NCBI GenBank assembly: GCA_026260175.1
Contig: JAKCWW010001907.1
Span: 1 to 64,000, forward strand
Source of the DNA: Reticulitermes lucifugus
Taxonomy: Eukaryota > Arthropoda > Insecta > Blattodea > Rhinotermitidae
Reading direction: 5' to 3'
Length of the DNA: 64,000 nucleotides
Shown: positions 35,001-41,060 of the stretch, one piece after another
Position numbering within the stretch: position 1 is the first letter of the stretch
How the letters are laid out: each line of letters starts with the position of its first letter
Program-made: the position numbers and the translations under genes
Notes under the pieces: generated by a model
Databases searched by the model: none
Told to the model about the DNA's origin: nothing
What the model saw: the letters and a program-made list of their open reading frames with translations, nothing else

Positions 35001-37079
35001 GCAAAAATGCACGCTCAATGCGTCATAGATCGCATGTCACGTGTAGTCCTGCCGCAGTATCTTGCATTACACGTCTCTAATAAGTCCTTTCCTTGAAGAT
35101 TTGAGTTTAAATTTGATAATTCTCATTTTTCAGGAAAAACTCACTTTTCCACGAAAGATACACAAAATCACATATTACATGTACCGTGCATCTTGTCATA
35201 AGTTTAAGTTAAACCAACCAATGCACAAGAATTATTAAGAAAGTAAGGTATATTTGTAACCCCTACATACGTTTCGGCAATCAAGTTGCCATTCTCAGGG
35301 GGCGCATCAAAGAATCACAAGTATCTATTGCAGATATGTGTATCCGGATGTCATAGTTACTTGTGATTTTTTGATGCGCCCCCTGAGGATGGCAACTTGA
35401 TTGCCGAAACGTATTTAGGGGTTACAAATATATCTTACTTTGTTAATAATTCTTGTGCATTAGTTGGTTTTACTTAAATTTATATACACAAAATGTTTAA
35501 ATACAAGTATTTGTAGGCAAGGAAAGGCTAGAATAAGCACTAATGTCAGACATTTTTAGGCATTTTAAAAAGTGATCAACGCGAATGTTTGTTAATGAAA
35601 CGACAGCATATTTATATTTGTTCTCTGCATTCACAAGGGAACAAAACAGGCATTTCCTTAAAACTTCCGATGTCCAGCAAGAATAGGAGCAAGGGCATTT
35701 AAGAGGCCAACACAGACATTAAACTGCCTAATCTGAGACGACAAGCACACTGCTATAATTCTCTATGACACGGTACAGTTGTAAAACCAGACTTTCTGCA
35801 GAATAACTGTAAAACGCAAATCTTCCTTAGCAATAATTAAAAACATCCAAGGAATATAATGTGAGATGAATTTATCAGACGGTGTTTTTAATTACTGTTA
35901 TCTAACAGGCACCCTGTACACTAAGAATTCAAACTTTACTTGTCTGACACGATCAGGTGACGACAACAAATGGATCTCCTTTCCAGGAATGGTCGACGTG
36001 TATGGCCTGTCACGACGGCGAGAAAAACACATCCTTTTCTAACAAGCAACCAACGCGTTACCTACTGCGCACTAACTGTCCAGCACCCTGACCAATATAT
36101 TTCTAATACTTAAAAATGGACAGACAAAAAACGCGTACAACACACTCCTCTCTTCTAATTCATACCAAAAACTAAAAAGTGTATTCCAAGAGGCGCACAA
36201 ACTTTCTTTGTAAATATGCATTCCTCTACGGTCTTCATGTTCATTTACAACAGACATATCAATTATTAATATTTTGTCTCATCTGTCGTGTGCTGAATTC
36301 ATGTCAGAAATTTGCAGTGTACAGCAATATAGGCCTACATGTATATTGCTGATGAAGCTAATTAGAACTATAAGAATACATTATTTTCCATTTAATGAAA
36401 TACAGTATACACAATATCAAAATGTTTCAGTCAAGTTACATGCCTTAATGAGATCTATATATCATATCTGGAACAAAACTTTGTACAATTAGCCAACTGG
36501 GATAAACCTGGCAGTTATATAATTATCAGCTCAAATCAGATTGTAATCTTATTACAGCTTCATACATTCTTTGGGCTGGTTACACTGGATTTATACAATC
36601 CAAAATCAAATTTACCGGACAACTTCCTGTGCACCTCGCCACACATTATATTTTATCAAGATGTCTTCTGTAGTTCTAGAAGTAAAGTATGTGGGTGGGG
36701 CATAATTCCCCAACATACATTCATTTTACGCACTCCATAGAAAGCATGCATAAAAATATACCGTGTACTTTACAACCAGGCAAACTGCCTAAATATCTTC
36801 GTGCTCAGAACACCTTTCAGCATTACAGTGTATGTGGGAGAAAAAATTACTGGTCTTGGTTTTTCAGTAATTTAATATTAGCTCATCATTTGACTGATGC
36901 AGTAAACACCAAAACAGAAGCATCAAAATGTTTTGAAGACAGAGATCAGGCCATCCCACCTCAAGCAACTGAATGCAACTTACCTTGACACTTGAAACAG
37001 TTGATGTGGAAATACTTGTCTTGAACTCTCAACACCTCCCCTGAACACTTCTTCTTACAATTCTGGCAGAATGTCTTCC
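1233..37079 (-). CDS. Unc-115: Actin-binding LIM protein (abLIM/Unc-115), partial gene, gene-level entry
   Basis: abLIM/Unc-115 proteins are cytoskeletal adaptors: LIM domains bind partners and a C-terminal villin headpiece binds F-actin; in flies and worms they act in axon guidance downstream of Rac. Joining the exons listed separately gives one open frame of about 612 codons (636 with the cassette exon), numbered here from Lys1, the first complete codon of the first exon found. All four LIM domains keep their eight zinc ligands: LIM1 C4, C7, H24, C27, C30, C33, C51, D54; LIM2 C63, C66, H83, C86, C89, C92, C111, C114; LIM3 C137, C140, H158, C161, C164, C167, C184, D187; LIM4 C196, C199, H217, C220, C223, C226, H245, C248. 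Residues 249-612 are a Ser/Pro/Arg-rich linker with the family motifs SPHFHRP and PKPGYG. The start-codon exon was not identified and the headpiece is absent, so both ends are missing. Every junction is phase-consistent, which makes a pseudogene unlikely. Confidence 0.95.
1331..2489 (-). other. Intron between the two duplicated exons (1159 bp)
   Basis: This is AT-rich sequence with GT...AG ends on the minus strand (GTGAGT at the 2490 exon, TTGTAG at the 1330 exon). I see no coding exon and no recognisable transposon. If the flanking exons are mutually exclusive, splicing control elements should sit here, but none can be named by eye. Confidence 0.6.
2490..2587 (-). CDS. Unc-115: abLIM exon, duplicated 98-nt exon copy 1 (PKPGYG exon a)
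   Basis: The acceptor is TTTGTTTGTAG and the donor is GTGAGT. It enters in phase 1 (G|TG completes Val580) and encodes 33 codons: VVSSLRAAPKPGYGLKSS, then a Thr/Gly/Pro-rich tail ending AGYA, exit phase 0. It aligns without gaps to the exon at 1233-1330, with 13 of 33 residues identical, 12 of them among the first 15. Both copies have good splice signals and intact frames, so I annotate both as functional. Confidence 0.88.
3190..3310 (-). repeat. Degraded tRNA-derived SINE, 3' part
   Basis: The plus strand reads AAGTTGTCCCTGTACAC, then CATACAGGC and CTCATTCTTAACCTCTGCAC. These match the corresponding parts of the better copy at 37770-38060. Next to it is a GGTAAA/GGTAATGG run that would be the SINE's simple-sequence 3' tail. 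The orientation is minus and the tRNA-like head is missing. Confidence 0.65.
4240..4279. repeat. (ATT)n microsatellite
   Basis: About 13 uninterrupted ATT/TTA units in the large intron. Confidence 0.95.
5322..5345 (-). other. Candidate 24-nt microexon of abLIM
   Basis: The minus strand reads AATTTTATAG, then a 24-nt segment, then the strong donor GTGAGAAG preceded by GCAAG. In phase 1 the segment encodes EPLRATLQ without a stop and leaves again in phase 1. It could therefore sit between exon 10708-10824 and either duplicated exon without disturbing the frame. The polypyrimidine tract is only fair and 24 nt is short enough to arise by chance. Confidence 0.2.
10708..10824 (-). CDS. Unc-115: abLIM linker exon (SPSRNVDHPRPW...IPSYN)
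   Basis: The acceptor is ACTGCTTCAG and the donor GTGAGT. The exon is 117 nt, phase 1 in and phase 1 out. It encodes residues 541-579: a short acidic stretch (PWEDEEL) inside a Ser/Arg-rich segment containing SSSYRSSVGRSVG. This is typical low-complexity, probably phosphorylated abLIM linker, with no folded domain. It is the last constitutive exon before the alternative 98-nt pair. Confidence 0.88.
10968..11051. repeat. Compound (CG/CA)n(TA)n microsatellite
   Basis: A GCGCGCGCACGCACGCGCG block runs into about 14 CA units and then about 16 TA units, all alternating purine-pyrimidine. It lies in the intron between exons 10708-10824 and 12406-12592. Confidence 0.95.
11880..12140 (+). pseudogene. 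Relic of a non-LTR retrotransposon reverse transcriptase C-terminus
   Basis: On the plus strand, frame-shifted pieces include an RKVTEKLKGAERKFWR-like run followed by RRYLRVQRLKDC. This resembles the region after the RT domain of LINE polyproteins, where YGSE.W...R...E.KFLR and later LR..GHV.RM motifs occur. Stops and frameshifts are frequent. It lies antisense to abLIM inside an intron and is not expected to make protein. Confidence 0.45.
12406..12592 (-). CDS. Unc-115: abLIM linker exon (EEEELRKISTGIGKVFLQ...)
   Basis: The acceptor is CCATTGAACAG and the donor GTAAGT. The exon is 187 nt, phase 0 in and phase 1 out, residues 479-540. It starts KEEEELRKISTGIGKVFLQ, continues through a charged, probably helical NVREREKLRQWKLAHIDP segment, and ends RLRYESPINA. 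This charged block is among the best conserved parts of the abLIM linker, which supports both gene identity and strand. Confidence 0.92.
13093..13211 (-). CDS. Unc-115: abLIM linker exon (ERRRRWSDTYKGVPDSDEED...)
   Basis: The acceptor is CTCGTTTGCAG. Entered in phase 1 it encodes ERRRRWSDTYKGVPDSDEED, then a Lys/Asp-rich tail, residues 439-478, exit phase 0. The donor could be GTGACC at 13091-13092. A second in-frame GT nine bases further (GTTTAG at 13082-13083) would add Val-Thr-Lys. The basic RRRR cluster followed by an acidic run is typical of this linker. I chose the upstream donor because GTGACC is the closer match to consensus, but the choice is uncertain. Confidence 0.88.
13590..13760 (-). 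repeat. Interspersed repeat fragment (FEVSTALTLKICAFWVVT type)
   Basis: The minus-strand conceptual peptide contains RFEVSTALTLKICAFWVVTL. It is recognisable as a copy of an abundant interspersed repeat of hemimetabolous insect genomes, whose spurious translations read FEV(L/F)TA...FWDVTPC. It is intronic and broken by stops. Confidence 0.55.
14706..15600 (+). pseudogene. Tigger/pogo-type DDE transposase relic
   Basis: Plus-strand pieces in shifting frames follow the order of a Tigger/pogo transposase. First comes a basic N-terminus (KKKKHSL); then a CENP-B-like helix-turn-helix region (WFKQATACSAVIGG, then PLRERAIHIATRLA, about 14934-15020). The first catalytic Asp block YNADEAGLFF follows at about 15196, then GKSENSR...KNIKKL, then the second Asp block RKILLVVDQCAAHLQN near 15495-15540. 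There are many stops and frameshifts, so it is dead. It ends 57 bp from an abLIM exon, on the opposite strand. Confidence 0.85.
15658..15897 (-). CDS. Unc-115: abLIM linker exon (SAHSRSSGKFTLNK...YPYTDP)
   Basis: The acceptor is TGTTTTCAG and the donor GTAAGT. The exon is 240 nt, phase 1 in and phase 1 out, residues 359-438. It encodes a basic Ser-rich stretch, then KSGMKVLVDSIRTETPRPRS and a Pro-rich end DDFPAPPYPYTDP. Pro/Tyr-rich ends of this kind occur in abLIM linkers. The exon lies between two transposase relics, Tigger downstream and a Tc1-like element upstream on the gene's strand, but is itself intact. Confidence 0.9.
16690..17130 (+). pseudogene. Tc1/mariner-superfamily DDE transposase relic
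   Basis: Plus-strand conceptual pieces read FCDRGWVHLIGYVNAQNNR, then YGFAENPMLIY and HDVKVDVWCAKSAT. Further on come WPPCSPDVTWCNFYL, a stop, and KDILYGNNPHTEDD (about 17008-17105). The order FTDE.WFHL.GYVN, WSAENP, KIGVWCA, WPPRSPDLTP.DF.LWG is that of an abundant insect Tc1/mariner-like family. It is truncated at the 5' end, frameshifted and intronic. Confidence 0.85.
18263..18458 (-). CDS. Unc-115: abLIM linker exon (YGGGYQRTSSPGLILREY...SPHFHRP)
   Basis: The acceptor is TTACCATTGCAG and the donor GTGAGT. The exon is 196 nt, phase 0 in and phase 1 out, residues 294-358. It carries SSPGLILREYKSNQYPEDIS, RIYTYSYLTEEP and KPPTSPHFHRPS. The HFHRP motif is a landmark of abLIM linkers (SPQHFHRP in vertebrates). 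It joins either directly to exon 23559-23719 or through the cassette exon at 20954-21025; both keep the frame. Confidence 0.93.
20590..20790 (-). repeat. Interspersed repeat fragment (SWDVTRTH...ISEESAASFSVLKME type)
   Basis: The minus-strand conceptual translation reads SWDVTRTHTRWKLVTNI, then SEESAASFSVLKMETTGF. It recalls the same group of insect interspersed repeats as 13590-13760, whose translations alternate WDVT and EDG/LKME blocks. It also contains a CCTGAAGATGG motif, and does not appear to be a gene. Confidence 0.4.
20954..21025 (-). CDS. Unc-115: abLIM 72-nt cassette exon (FSLRSRTPSLNG...SLSRK)
   Basis: A good acceptor (TTGTTTGGTTTTTGCAG) and donor (AAG|GTTAGT) enclose exactly 24 open codons, phase 0 to phase 0: FSLRSRTPSLNGSFYSPYNS then LSRK. 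Composition (Ser, Arg, Pro, Tyr) matches the surrounding linker. The two flanking exons are themselves joined in phase 0, so the exon can be skipped or included without changing frame. I infer an alternative or constitutive linker exon. It is too short to be found by an ORF search. Transcript evidence would be needed to say how often it is used. Confidence 0.72.
23090..23265 (+). repeat. tRNA-derived SINE copy
   Basis: A B-box-like GGCTCAATTCCAGG is followed by GCAAGTCCATGTGGGACTTG, TGGTAGACAAGGTGGACTGGG, and near the end ATTCCACCAACACTCCATAC. This series is familiar from insect tRNA-SINEs. It is diverged, intronic and antisense to abLIM. Confidence 0.6.
23557..23558 (-). other. GC donor of the intron after exon 23559-23719
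   Basis: The exon ends ATG CAG and is followed by GCAAGC on the minus strand. No acceptable GT donor lies between here and the first in-frame stop. Using GC gives phase 0, which is exactly what both the cassette exon (20954-21025) and exon 18263-18458 need. CAG|GCAAG is the usual context of GC-AG introns. Confidence 0.75.
23559..23719 (-). CDS. Unc-115: abLIM exon: end of LIM4 and start of linker
   Basis: The acceptor is ATTTTTTACAG. The exon is 161 nt, phase 1 in and phase 0 out, residues 240-293. TAIWHPRC supplies the last two zinc ligands of LIM4 (H245, C248). A Gly/Asn-rich stretch (GPTENGTVLNGSLENG) and DFDRMSSSAVSEMQ follow, the beginning of the unstructured linker. The donor is a GC dinucleotide. 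The upstream intron also begins with GC, so the exon sits between two GC-AG introns. Confidence 0.88.
24050..24470 (+). pseudogene. mariner transposase N-terminal relic
   Basis: Plus-strand fragments read ILEMIHYSVL and, after frameshifts, KVCARWVSHDLSDDQKQ. The latter matches the mariner signature KVCARWVPR.L..EQK at the junction of DNA-binding and catalytic regions. The element is degraded, lacks the catalytic core, and lies antisense in the intron before the LIM4-end exon. Confidence 0.75.
24675..24676 (-). other. GC donor of the intron after exon 24677-24767
   Basis: On the minus strand the exon ends CTA CAG G and continues GCAAGTGTTG, a textbook GC-AG donor (AG|GCAAGT). Splicing there gives MYLQ-G-TAIWHPRC, reproducing the expected spacing inside LIM4. 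No GT within reach does so. Confidence 0.88.
24677..24767 (-). CDS. Unc-115: abLIM exon: middle of LIM4
   Basis: The acceptor is GTGTTGGTGCAG; the donor is the GC type. The exon is 91 nt, phase 0 in and phase 1 out, residues 210-239. It reads AGDNHHFHPTCARCTKCGDP, then FGDGEEMYLQ, and carries LIM4 ligands H217, C220, C223 and C226. GEEMYLQG followed by IWHP is characteristic of the fourth LIM domain of abLIM proteins. Confidence 0.95.
25169..25262 (-). CDS. Unc-115: abLIM exon: end of LIM3, start of LIM4
   Basis: The acceptor is CATTGTTGCAG and the donor CAG|GTGAGT. The exon is 94 nt, phase 2 in and phase 0 out, residues 178-209. It supplies the last LIM3 ligands (C184, D187 in PYCEKDY), then KQFGVKCAYCSRYISGKVLQ with LIM4 ligands C196 and C199. 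Only 167 bp separate it from the upstream exon, the shortest intron of the gene. Confidence 0.95.
25430..25556 (-). CDS. Unc-115: abLIM exon: LIM3
   Basis: The acceptor is TTTGTTGCTTGCAG and the donor GTGAGT. The exon is 127 nt, phase 1 in and phase 2 out, residues 136-178. ECAGCQEELKEGQALIALER, then QWHIWCFKCRTCDAVLHGEY gives LIM3 ligands C137, C140, H158, C161, C164 and C167. The HIWCFKC signature is that of the abLIM third LIM domain. Confidence 0.95.
25795..25885 (-). repeat. SINE head fragment
   Basis: The plus strand reads CGTACCCTGCCAGAAAATGA, then CAGCCCACAGCCTAGTCACTG. This parallels the tRNA-like head of the SINE at 37770-38060 (ACCCCTGCCGGGATCCGAAC, then CCGTAGCCTGGTCACTG). The body is missing. 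Confidence 0.6.
28090..28217 (-). CDS. Unc-115: abLIM exon: end of LIM2 and LIM2-LIM3 spacer
   Basis: The acceptor is CTCGTTGCAG and the donor CAG|GTATGC. The exon is 128 nt, phase 2 in and phase 1 out, residues 93-135. QPFPSGQRVTYTGKEVLCQK completes LIM2 with C111 and C114. A roughly 20-residue Ser/Gln-rich spacer (VRETQSLQASPSSTNCP) leads into LIM3. Confidence 0.94.
28947..29240 (-). pseudogene. 3' end of a non-LTR retrotransposon polyprotein (zinc-knuckle tail)
   Basis: The minus-strand frame reads LVENCHLQGHLFKPGLVNNP, then ECNRCKAASEMTSHILYNCE, ALATLRFRLLGHFMKPGDFE and ISVSKILHFVQGAGLL. The C-x2-C...H-x4-C knuckle followed by a LGxxFxxPxD...ILxFV..xGL tail is the C-terminus of Jockey/R1-like LINE ORF2 proteins. 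It is 5'-truncated, as expected of LINE insertions. It is same-sense with abLIM but has no splice signals tying it to the gene. Confidence 0.85.
30081..30264 (-). CDS. Unc-115: abLIM exon: end of LIM1 and most of LIM2
   Basis: The acceptor is CATCGTTACAG and the donor CAG|GTAGGT. The exon is 184 nt, phase 1 in and phase 2 out, residues 32-93. VCKNSLAQGGFFCKDGSYYC and TGDYQRQFGTKCAICGDYVE complete LIM1 (C33, C51, D54) and start LIM2 (C63, C66). GEVVSALGNTYHQQCFTCAR carries H83, C86, C89, and C92 follows. LAQGGFF and EGEVVSALG are diagnostic abLIM strings. Confidence 0.97.
30845..31420 (-). pseudogene. mariner transposase relic (second family), minus strand
   Basis: The minus-strand translation gives IEIRSQLVEVYGDGIMKVQH, then VRE, a stop, and CCEFLNGWTDIRDVDCTGRP. 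This is the N-terminal helix-turn-helix region of a mariner transposase (IEIH.QL.EVYG..VM..Q.VRKWC..F..GR..V.D..R.GRPS). Stops interrupt it, and downstream (NQSKTLGVADSTIM) the frame collapses. It lies within the 6.7-kb intron between the LIM1 exons. Confidence 0.75.
32221..32700 (+). other. Unassigned 159-codon ORF, probably not a gene
   Basis: This is one of the longest uninterrupted frames in the window. It runs antisense inside the abLIM intron from an ATG in a weak context. I recognise no domain, signal peptide or repeat in the product, and there are no flanking promoter or splice features. It ends about 200 bp before a non-LTR relic on the same strand and may be part of an unrecognised repeat. 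Confidence 0.12.
32906..33235 (+). pseudogene. Non-LTR retrotransposon 3' end relic
   Basis: The plus strand reads VEFYCHKIWPLSVKQEHKLQ, then GTKREMQDIYSLLVL. After frameshifts come KRILVGKPH, then RTRMYIELVQDHVPWWAS. This parallels the tail of an abundant insect LINE protein: VLYGCETW.L...EE.RLRVFE, ...LVGKPEG, ..IR.DL...AQDRD.WRA. There are multiple frameshifts. It is antisense to abLIM in an intron. Confidence 0.68.
35198..35482. mobile_element. Foldback element, about 128-bp inverted repeats with hammerhead-like core
   Basis: The left arm (35198-35325) and right arm (about 35354-35482) are near-perfect inverted copies around a 28-bp centre. Each arm starts with a TTTAAGT(T/A)AAACCAAC-type outer end. 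It then carries TGCACAAGAATTATTAA, a GTAACCCCTA stretch, and CGTTTCGGCAATCAAGTTGC read from outside. On the plus strand the right arm reads CTGAGGA (35383-35389), then stem GGCAA, loop CTTGA, stem TTGCC, then GAAA (35406-35409). That is the order of a hammerhead ribozyme core (CUGANGA, stem II, GAAA). Penelope-like retroelements are known to carry hammerheads in paired, sometimes inverted terminal repeats. No protein remnant is present. Confidence 0.8.
36984..37079 (-). CDS. Unc-115: abLIM exon: start of LIM1 (5'-most exon found)
   Basis: The acceptor is CTGTGTGTTTCAG and the donor AAG|GTAAGT. The exon is 96 nt, phase 1 in and phase 1 out, residues 1-31. KTFCQNCKKKCSGEVLRVQD, then KYFHINCFKCQ provides LIM1 ligands C4, C7, H24, C27 and C30. 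CKGEVLRVQ(D)K(Y)FHI is the abLIM LIM1 hallmark. The exon enters with one base of a codon already supplied (probably G, giving Gly), so an upstream coding exon with the initiator Met must exist. I could not identify it with confidence. Confidence 0.96.
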
Positions 37080-37769
37080 CTGAAACACACAGAAAATGAC
37101 GCAAATTACACAGTAATTACAAACACAAGATTCAACATGATACATCAGTCTTACAGCTGTCAATAAGAAAACAGTTTCAGAACAAATGTAGTAACAATTG
37201 TAAAGATTTCTGAAAATTAATCCTTTGAAAGCTTCCATCTGAAAAATTCAGCCCACAGCTGAGAAAACAACAACAAACCTTCACAACAAAGTTCAGTGGA
37301 CACAAATATTGACGAACTTGTCATTTATAGCGAATGAACGACATTAAATCAGAGGTACACAGTTACTACTGGGGCTATAAACAGCAGCAGAGGTTAATTT
37401 TCAATTTACAGCAAACTTCACTTTGAACCAAAATTTCTCTGATATAAAAATGTCCCACTTTAACGAATTACAAACAGCTGGTTACAACACACAACAGTTC
37501 AACGCGGTCATAAATTTACAATGCAAATGCCTATTTAATGTAACTCTAATGTCGTAACTTCTATTTCTGAAACTACCACAGAAGTCTTATACTGTTTGGC
37601 AAATTATCATTATACAACACTCCAGTGTCCAAAATTAAGGGCTGCTCCTACCTCATATGCCTTCAGGGCAATTGGGTATCTAACGGTGATGCAGATTTTA
37701 AAGGAAGACATGCAAATGAGACGAGCTGTGTTCCAAGATTCATTAATAATTCATAATAATATACGAGGC

Positions 37770-38060
37770 AATGTACACACAGTTAAGTCCCTGTCCACGC
37801 CATGCAGGCATATAGGGGGAGCAGAGGCTCCACCCATTCTTAACCACGGCGCTAGATGGAGATGACTGGCCAACACCACGCCCCGACCACTTCACCCCAG
37901 GGAAAGACGCCGGTACCCATTGAATAGGAGGCCCCAGAGCCGGTCTGGACGATTTACACGCAAGAAAAACATCTCTTACCCCTGCCGGGATCCGAACCCC
38001 CCGCGTCGTCCAGTCCGTAGCCTGGTCACTGTATTGATTATGCTGTATTCTAAAGTACTG
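37770..38060 (-). repeat. tRNA-derived SINE, near-complete copy
   Basis: Read on the minus strand, a tRNA-like head contains CAGGCTACGGACTGGACGAC (A-box region) and GGGGGTTCGGATCCCGGCAG (B box). The body includes ATTCAATGGGTACCGGCGTC, then GGTTAAGAATGGGTGGAGCC and GCATGGCGTGGACAGGGACT. Other copies of the family lie at 3190-3310, 25795-25885, 42060-42290, 51132-51310 and 57140-57330. It lies upstream of the first abLIM exon found. Confidence 0.85.
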
Positions 38061-38946
38061 TTCCGCCTGCCGCAAGTGGCAAGAACAGCACTAATCTGTA
38101 ACTTTAATACCACTAATTTTAAATGTTTCAGATACAGGATAACTGTAAAGTAAATGCATAATGTTAAATGTAACTGTAAGAAAAGTCTATTCTTGTCACT
38201 TGTGGTAACTGCGTTTGAATAGCACTGAAGTGATTTTAAAATGTCTGGACGTATTTCTGTGAAAAAAGTTCTCAGAAAAGCCCTTCTTTAGTAGGTCATA
38301 TGCTATAATTACACTACCTATTTATCATAAAGCAGACTGTATGTATCATACCTGTCAATGTGTGCCATTGTGTTAACAGATAAACGAAGCAAACGTACAT
38401 TTTTCCAGTTCTTTTTGTGTTGAGAAACGAACAGATAAAAGTTACGTGAGTCATGCTGTAATGAGATAGATGAAAGTACACCTAAAACAGACAGGTGTGA
38501 CCAAGCTATCCTGCAACAGGGAAAATTATTCGGGCAGGAACACAAGTCTTATACTCAAATATCCTGGTTGGTGACCCTGGTGGTGTTTGGTTTTCCTAAT
38601 TTGGATTAGATATTTTTGTACCCATGTGCTGTAGACACATGCCTTTCTGTCATGATATAGACACATTTTCCCCATTAATATACCACATAATCACTGCTGG
38701 AATCAACTTTGATGGCAGTGGTTTACCTTGCAACAGACACTGGAGCATGCCACTATGTAAAGAGGAAACCAGCCTCCAAAGATAAATTATGAACATGATG
38801 TAAACCACTTGTGTGTTGAAGGACATGTTAAGGTAAGTCAATGTTTGGACAGCATCATCTTGTGACTAACGTCACTTCCTTGGAGAAACTGTCCACTTAT
38901 TACATAATACGAAGAGTGAGCACTACAACACAATGCAGATAAAGTG

Positions 38947-39318
38947 TCAAGTCAGATGTGTAAATGGCAGTGAACACATAATCAACCCAAACGTGCGCTG
39001 GTTCATGATTCCAGCCACCACTATCTCTCTCCTTTCTGCTTCCAGGACACTCAATTCTACTGTACAGCTCAACACTTGTGTGTGTCTACCTTTGTTACTA
39101 GTGGATACACCTGATCTTTGTTTCACATGTTCATCACCTTGTAGTGACGTGGTTAGCACCCCTACTTCATGTTCAAGAAGTTTTGAAATGTCTTGAATCT
39201 TGTGCAAAGGACCACTTATCCTTAAGTCATTGCAACTGCTCTTAGTCCTGGTATGCAATTCTGGGAAAATATCTTTAAAAAGGCTTATAACTTTTTTCAC
39301 TTCTGCAGCTTTTACCAT
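38947..39318 (-). other. Unassigned 123-codon ORF on the gene's strand
   Basis: The frame starts MVKAAEVKKVISLFKDIFPE and continues with a Lys/Glu/Leu-rich, plausibly helical sequence (DISKLLEHEVGVLTTSL). It ends CSLPFTHLT before a TGA. Composition looks more protein-like than neighbouring frames, and there is no repeat of simple type. I recognise no family. It could be a fragment of a transposon ORF, a small retrogene, or chance. Confidence 0.18.
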
Positions 39319-40599
39319 TATTAACTGTTATTCAAGTAATAATTATAAGTAGTCTGGATTTAGTTATCCTGCACAATTAATTATTCAAAGTCACTAAACC
39401 ACTAAACCATGAAGCAAAGCACCCACCACCCACAAATCATGTTTTCTGCATAAATGAAATGCCTATTAGATAAACTTTACCATGATTCAACTGATTTATG
39501 AATTTATGATTCTGAATCAACAACATCTTGATACTGCACAAGCAAGTCACGCTTCCATGAAAAATCCAACTCAGAAACCAAAACATTTACAAGAAAAACA
39601 GCACTCCAAAAACACACCTGGCCTGAAACTAATAAAAACTACGTTTATCCTAATGGCATTAGGTTACAACTGTGTCAAAATAGCAGATGTAGAGGTTTTA
39701 TTTCTTCATAAACCGGTTATATCCCTTAGTTAATCTCCCCTGTCACACTGCACCACACACAAACTTTCCACAGATCCATATATGGCCAATAAATTGTTTT
39801 GAATCTGGTGTATGAATCAGAGGGACATAATGCACCATTTTTAAGCATCCATAAACCTGTCCACAGTTTAAGGAAACTGCTTTGCAATTCTATCTACTAT
39901 CTATGACATGATGCCATTACATCAAAAGAATATTTTTATCACCATACACTTATGTCATGTGCCACAAATAGCTCTCATGATATCAGAGCTGCTTACAATA
40001 AACTAGGTTTAATTACAACCCACAACAAATGTATATCTGTTATACAGTACCACGCTGTACTGTAATCACTGGGTATAGGGTTCCACGTAACTTCAGAACA
40101 CAGGATGTTTTAAAAGTTCAGTGAACTTGTCCGGCATGGAATCATACAAATGGTATCTCTCATTCCTTGTCAGCAAGCCAGATGGGGCAATCATAACATG
40201 GCTGACCCACAATGAAAAGGCTCCCAGCTCAAATCTTTATTAGGAACTGGCTATTCCAAGGGATAACTCCAGAAAAATTGTGGAACAGTTAACTTAAAAT
40301 GTGGCATGATGGCTTCCTCCCACATCACTACCAATTCACCACTAGAAATCATACTTTCACACTATGCACCCTCTGCAACTGATACAGTGGCGGAAAATAA
40401 CCTAAAAGCAAACCAACCCCTTACTCTTCACATACGGTGTGAAACAGTTTTCACCACGTTACCATCACTTCATTCTCGGCATCTAGATATTCTGTGGTTC
40501 TCCTACAGACAAATTTGAGAACAGTACATTAAGAGAGTCAAACATCGACTACATTCACATCCTTCCCATTACATCGCCCATGTTTACAAGCCTATTCAA

Positions 40600-41060
40600 C
40601 GCTGCAGTGGAGAAAGCGCTTTTAAGCAGACGGGCAGGACATATAGAATTACAACGCTATTTTCCTTTCGAAAATCGGCCCAAAATAATGGGTGAATAAA
40701 TGGTTACACAATGACAGTCTCTACGATAAACTCTGTGTGCAATAAACTCAGATGGGTCCGTTGGGTACCGAAACAGGTTCCGCGCGGCTGGGACGACTGT
40801 GTGGCCGCAGCTGCGTCACACCAAATAGAACAGCTTCTGCAAGATTATTCCGGTACATAAATCAATCTGCGCGGACAACAGTCATAAACGCGATTTGGCA
40901 CGCGTACAGTACGCGGGATGATTGGTTATCCCTGGCCTTGCAGCTGTCCTGTGTGCCATCACGACTACCCACACATTCCTGCACCAGCTTCAGTCAAATC
41001 CTGACCGCTGTTAGTGACAGGACAAAAACGACAAACCGAATGTAGCAGCCGAAAGGACTG
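40600..41060. promoter_or_regulatory. CpG-dense segment, possible promoter region
   Basis: CpG dinucleotides become frequent here (for example GTTCCGCGCGGCTGG, GCGCGGAC, ACGCGATTTGG, CACGCGTACAGTACGCGGG). The 38-40.5 kb stretch and the abLIM introns by contrast are CpG-poor. In insects with gene-body methylation, transcribed regions lose CpG while promoters and intergenic DNA keep it. It could therefore lie near the abLIM start, on the minus strand. No TATA box or initiator could be assigned, so this is inference. Confidence 0.25.

Noticed and set aside
38350-38371. Minus-strand MAHIDR before a GTATGA donor as N-terminal exon
   Set aside because: It ends in phase 2 and would put the LIM1 exon out of frame.
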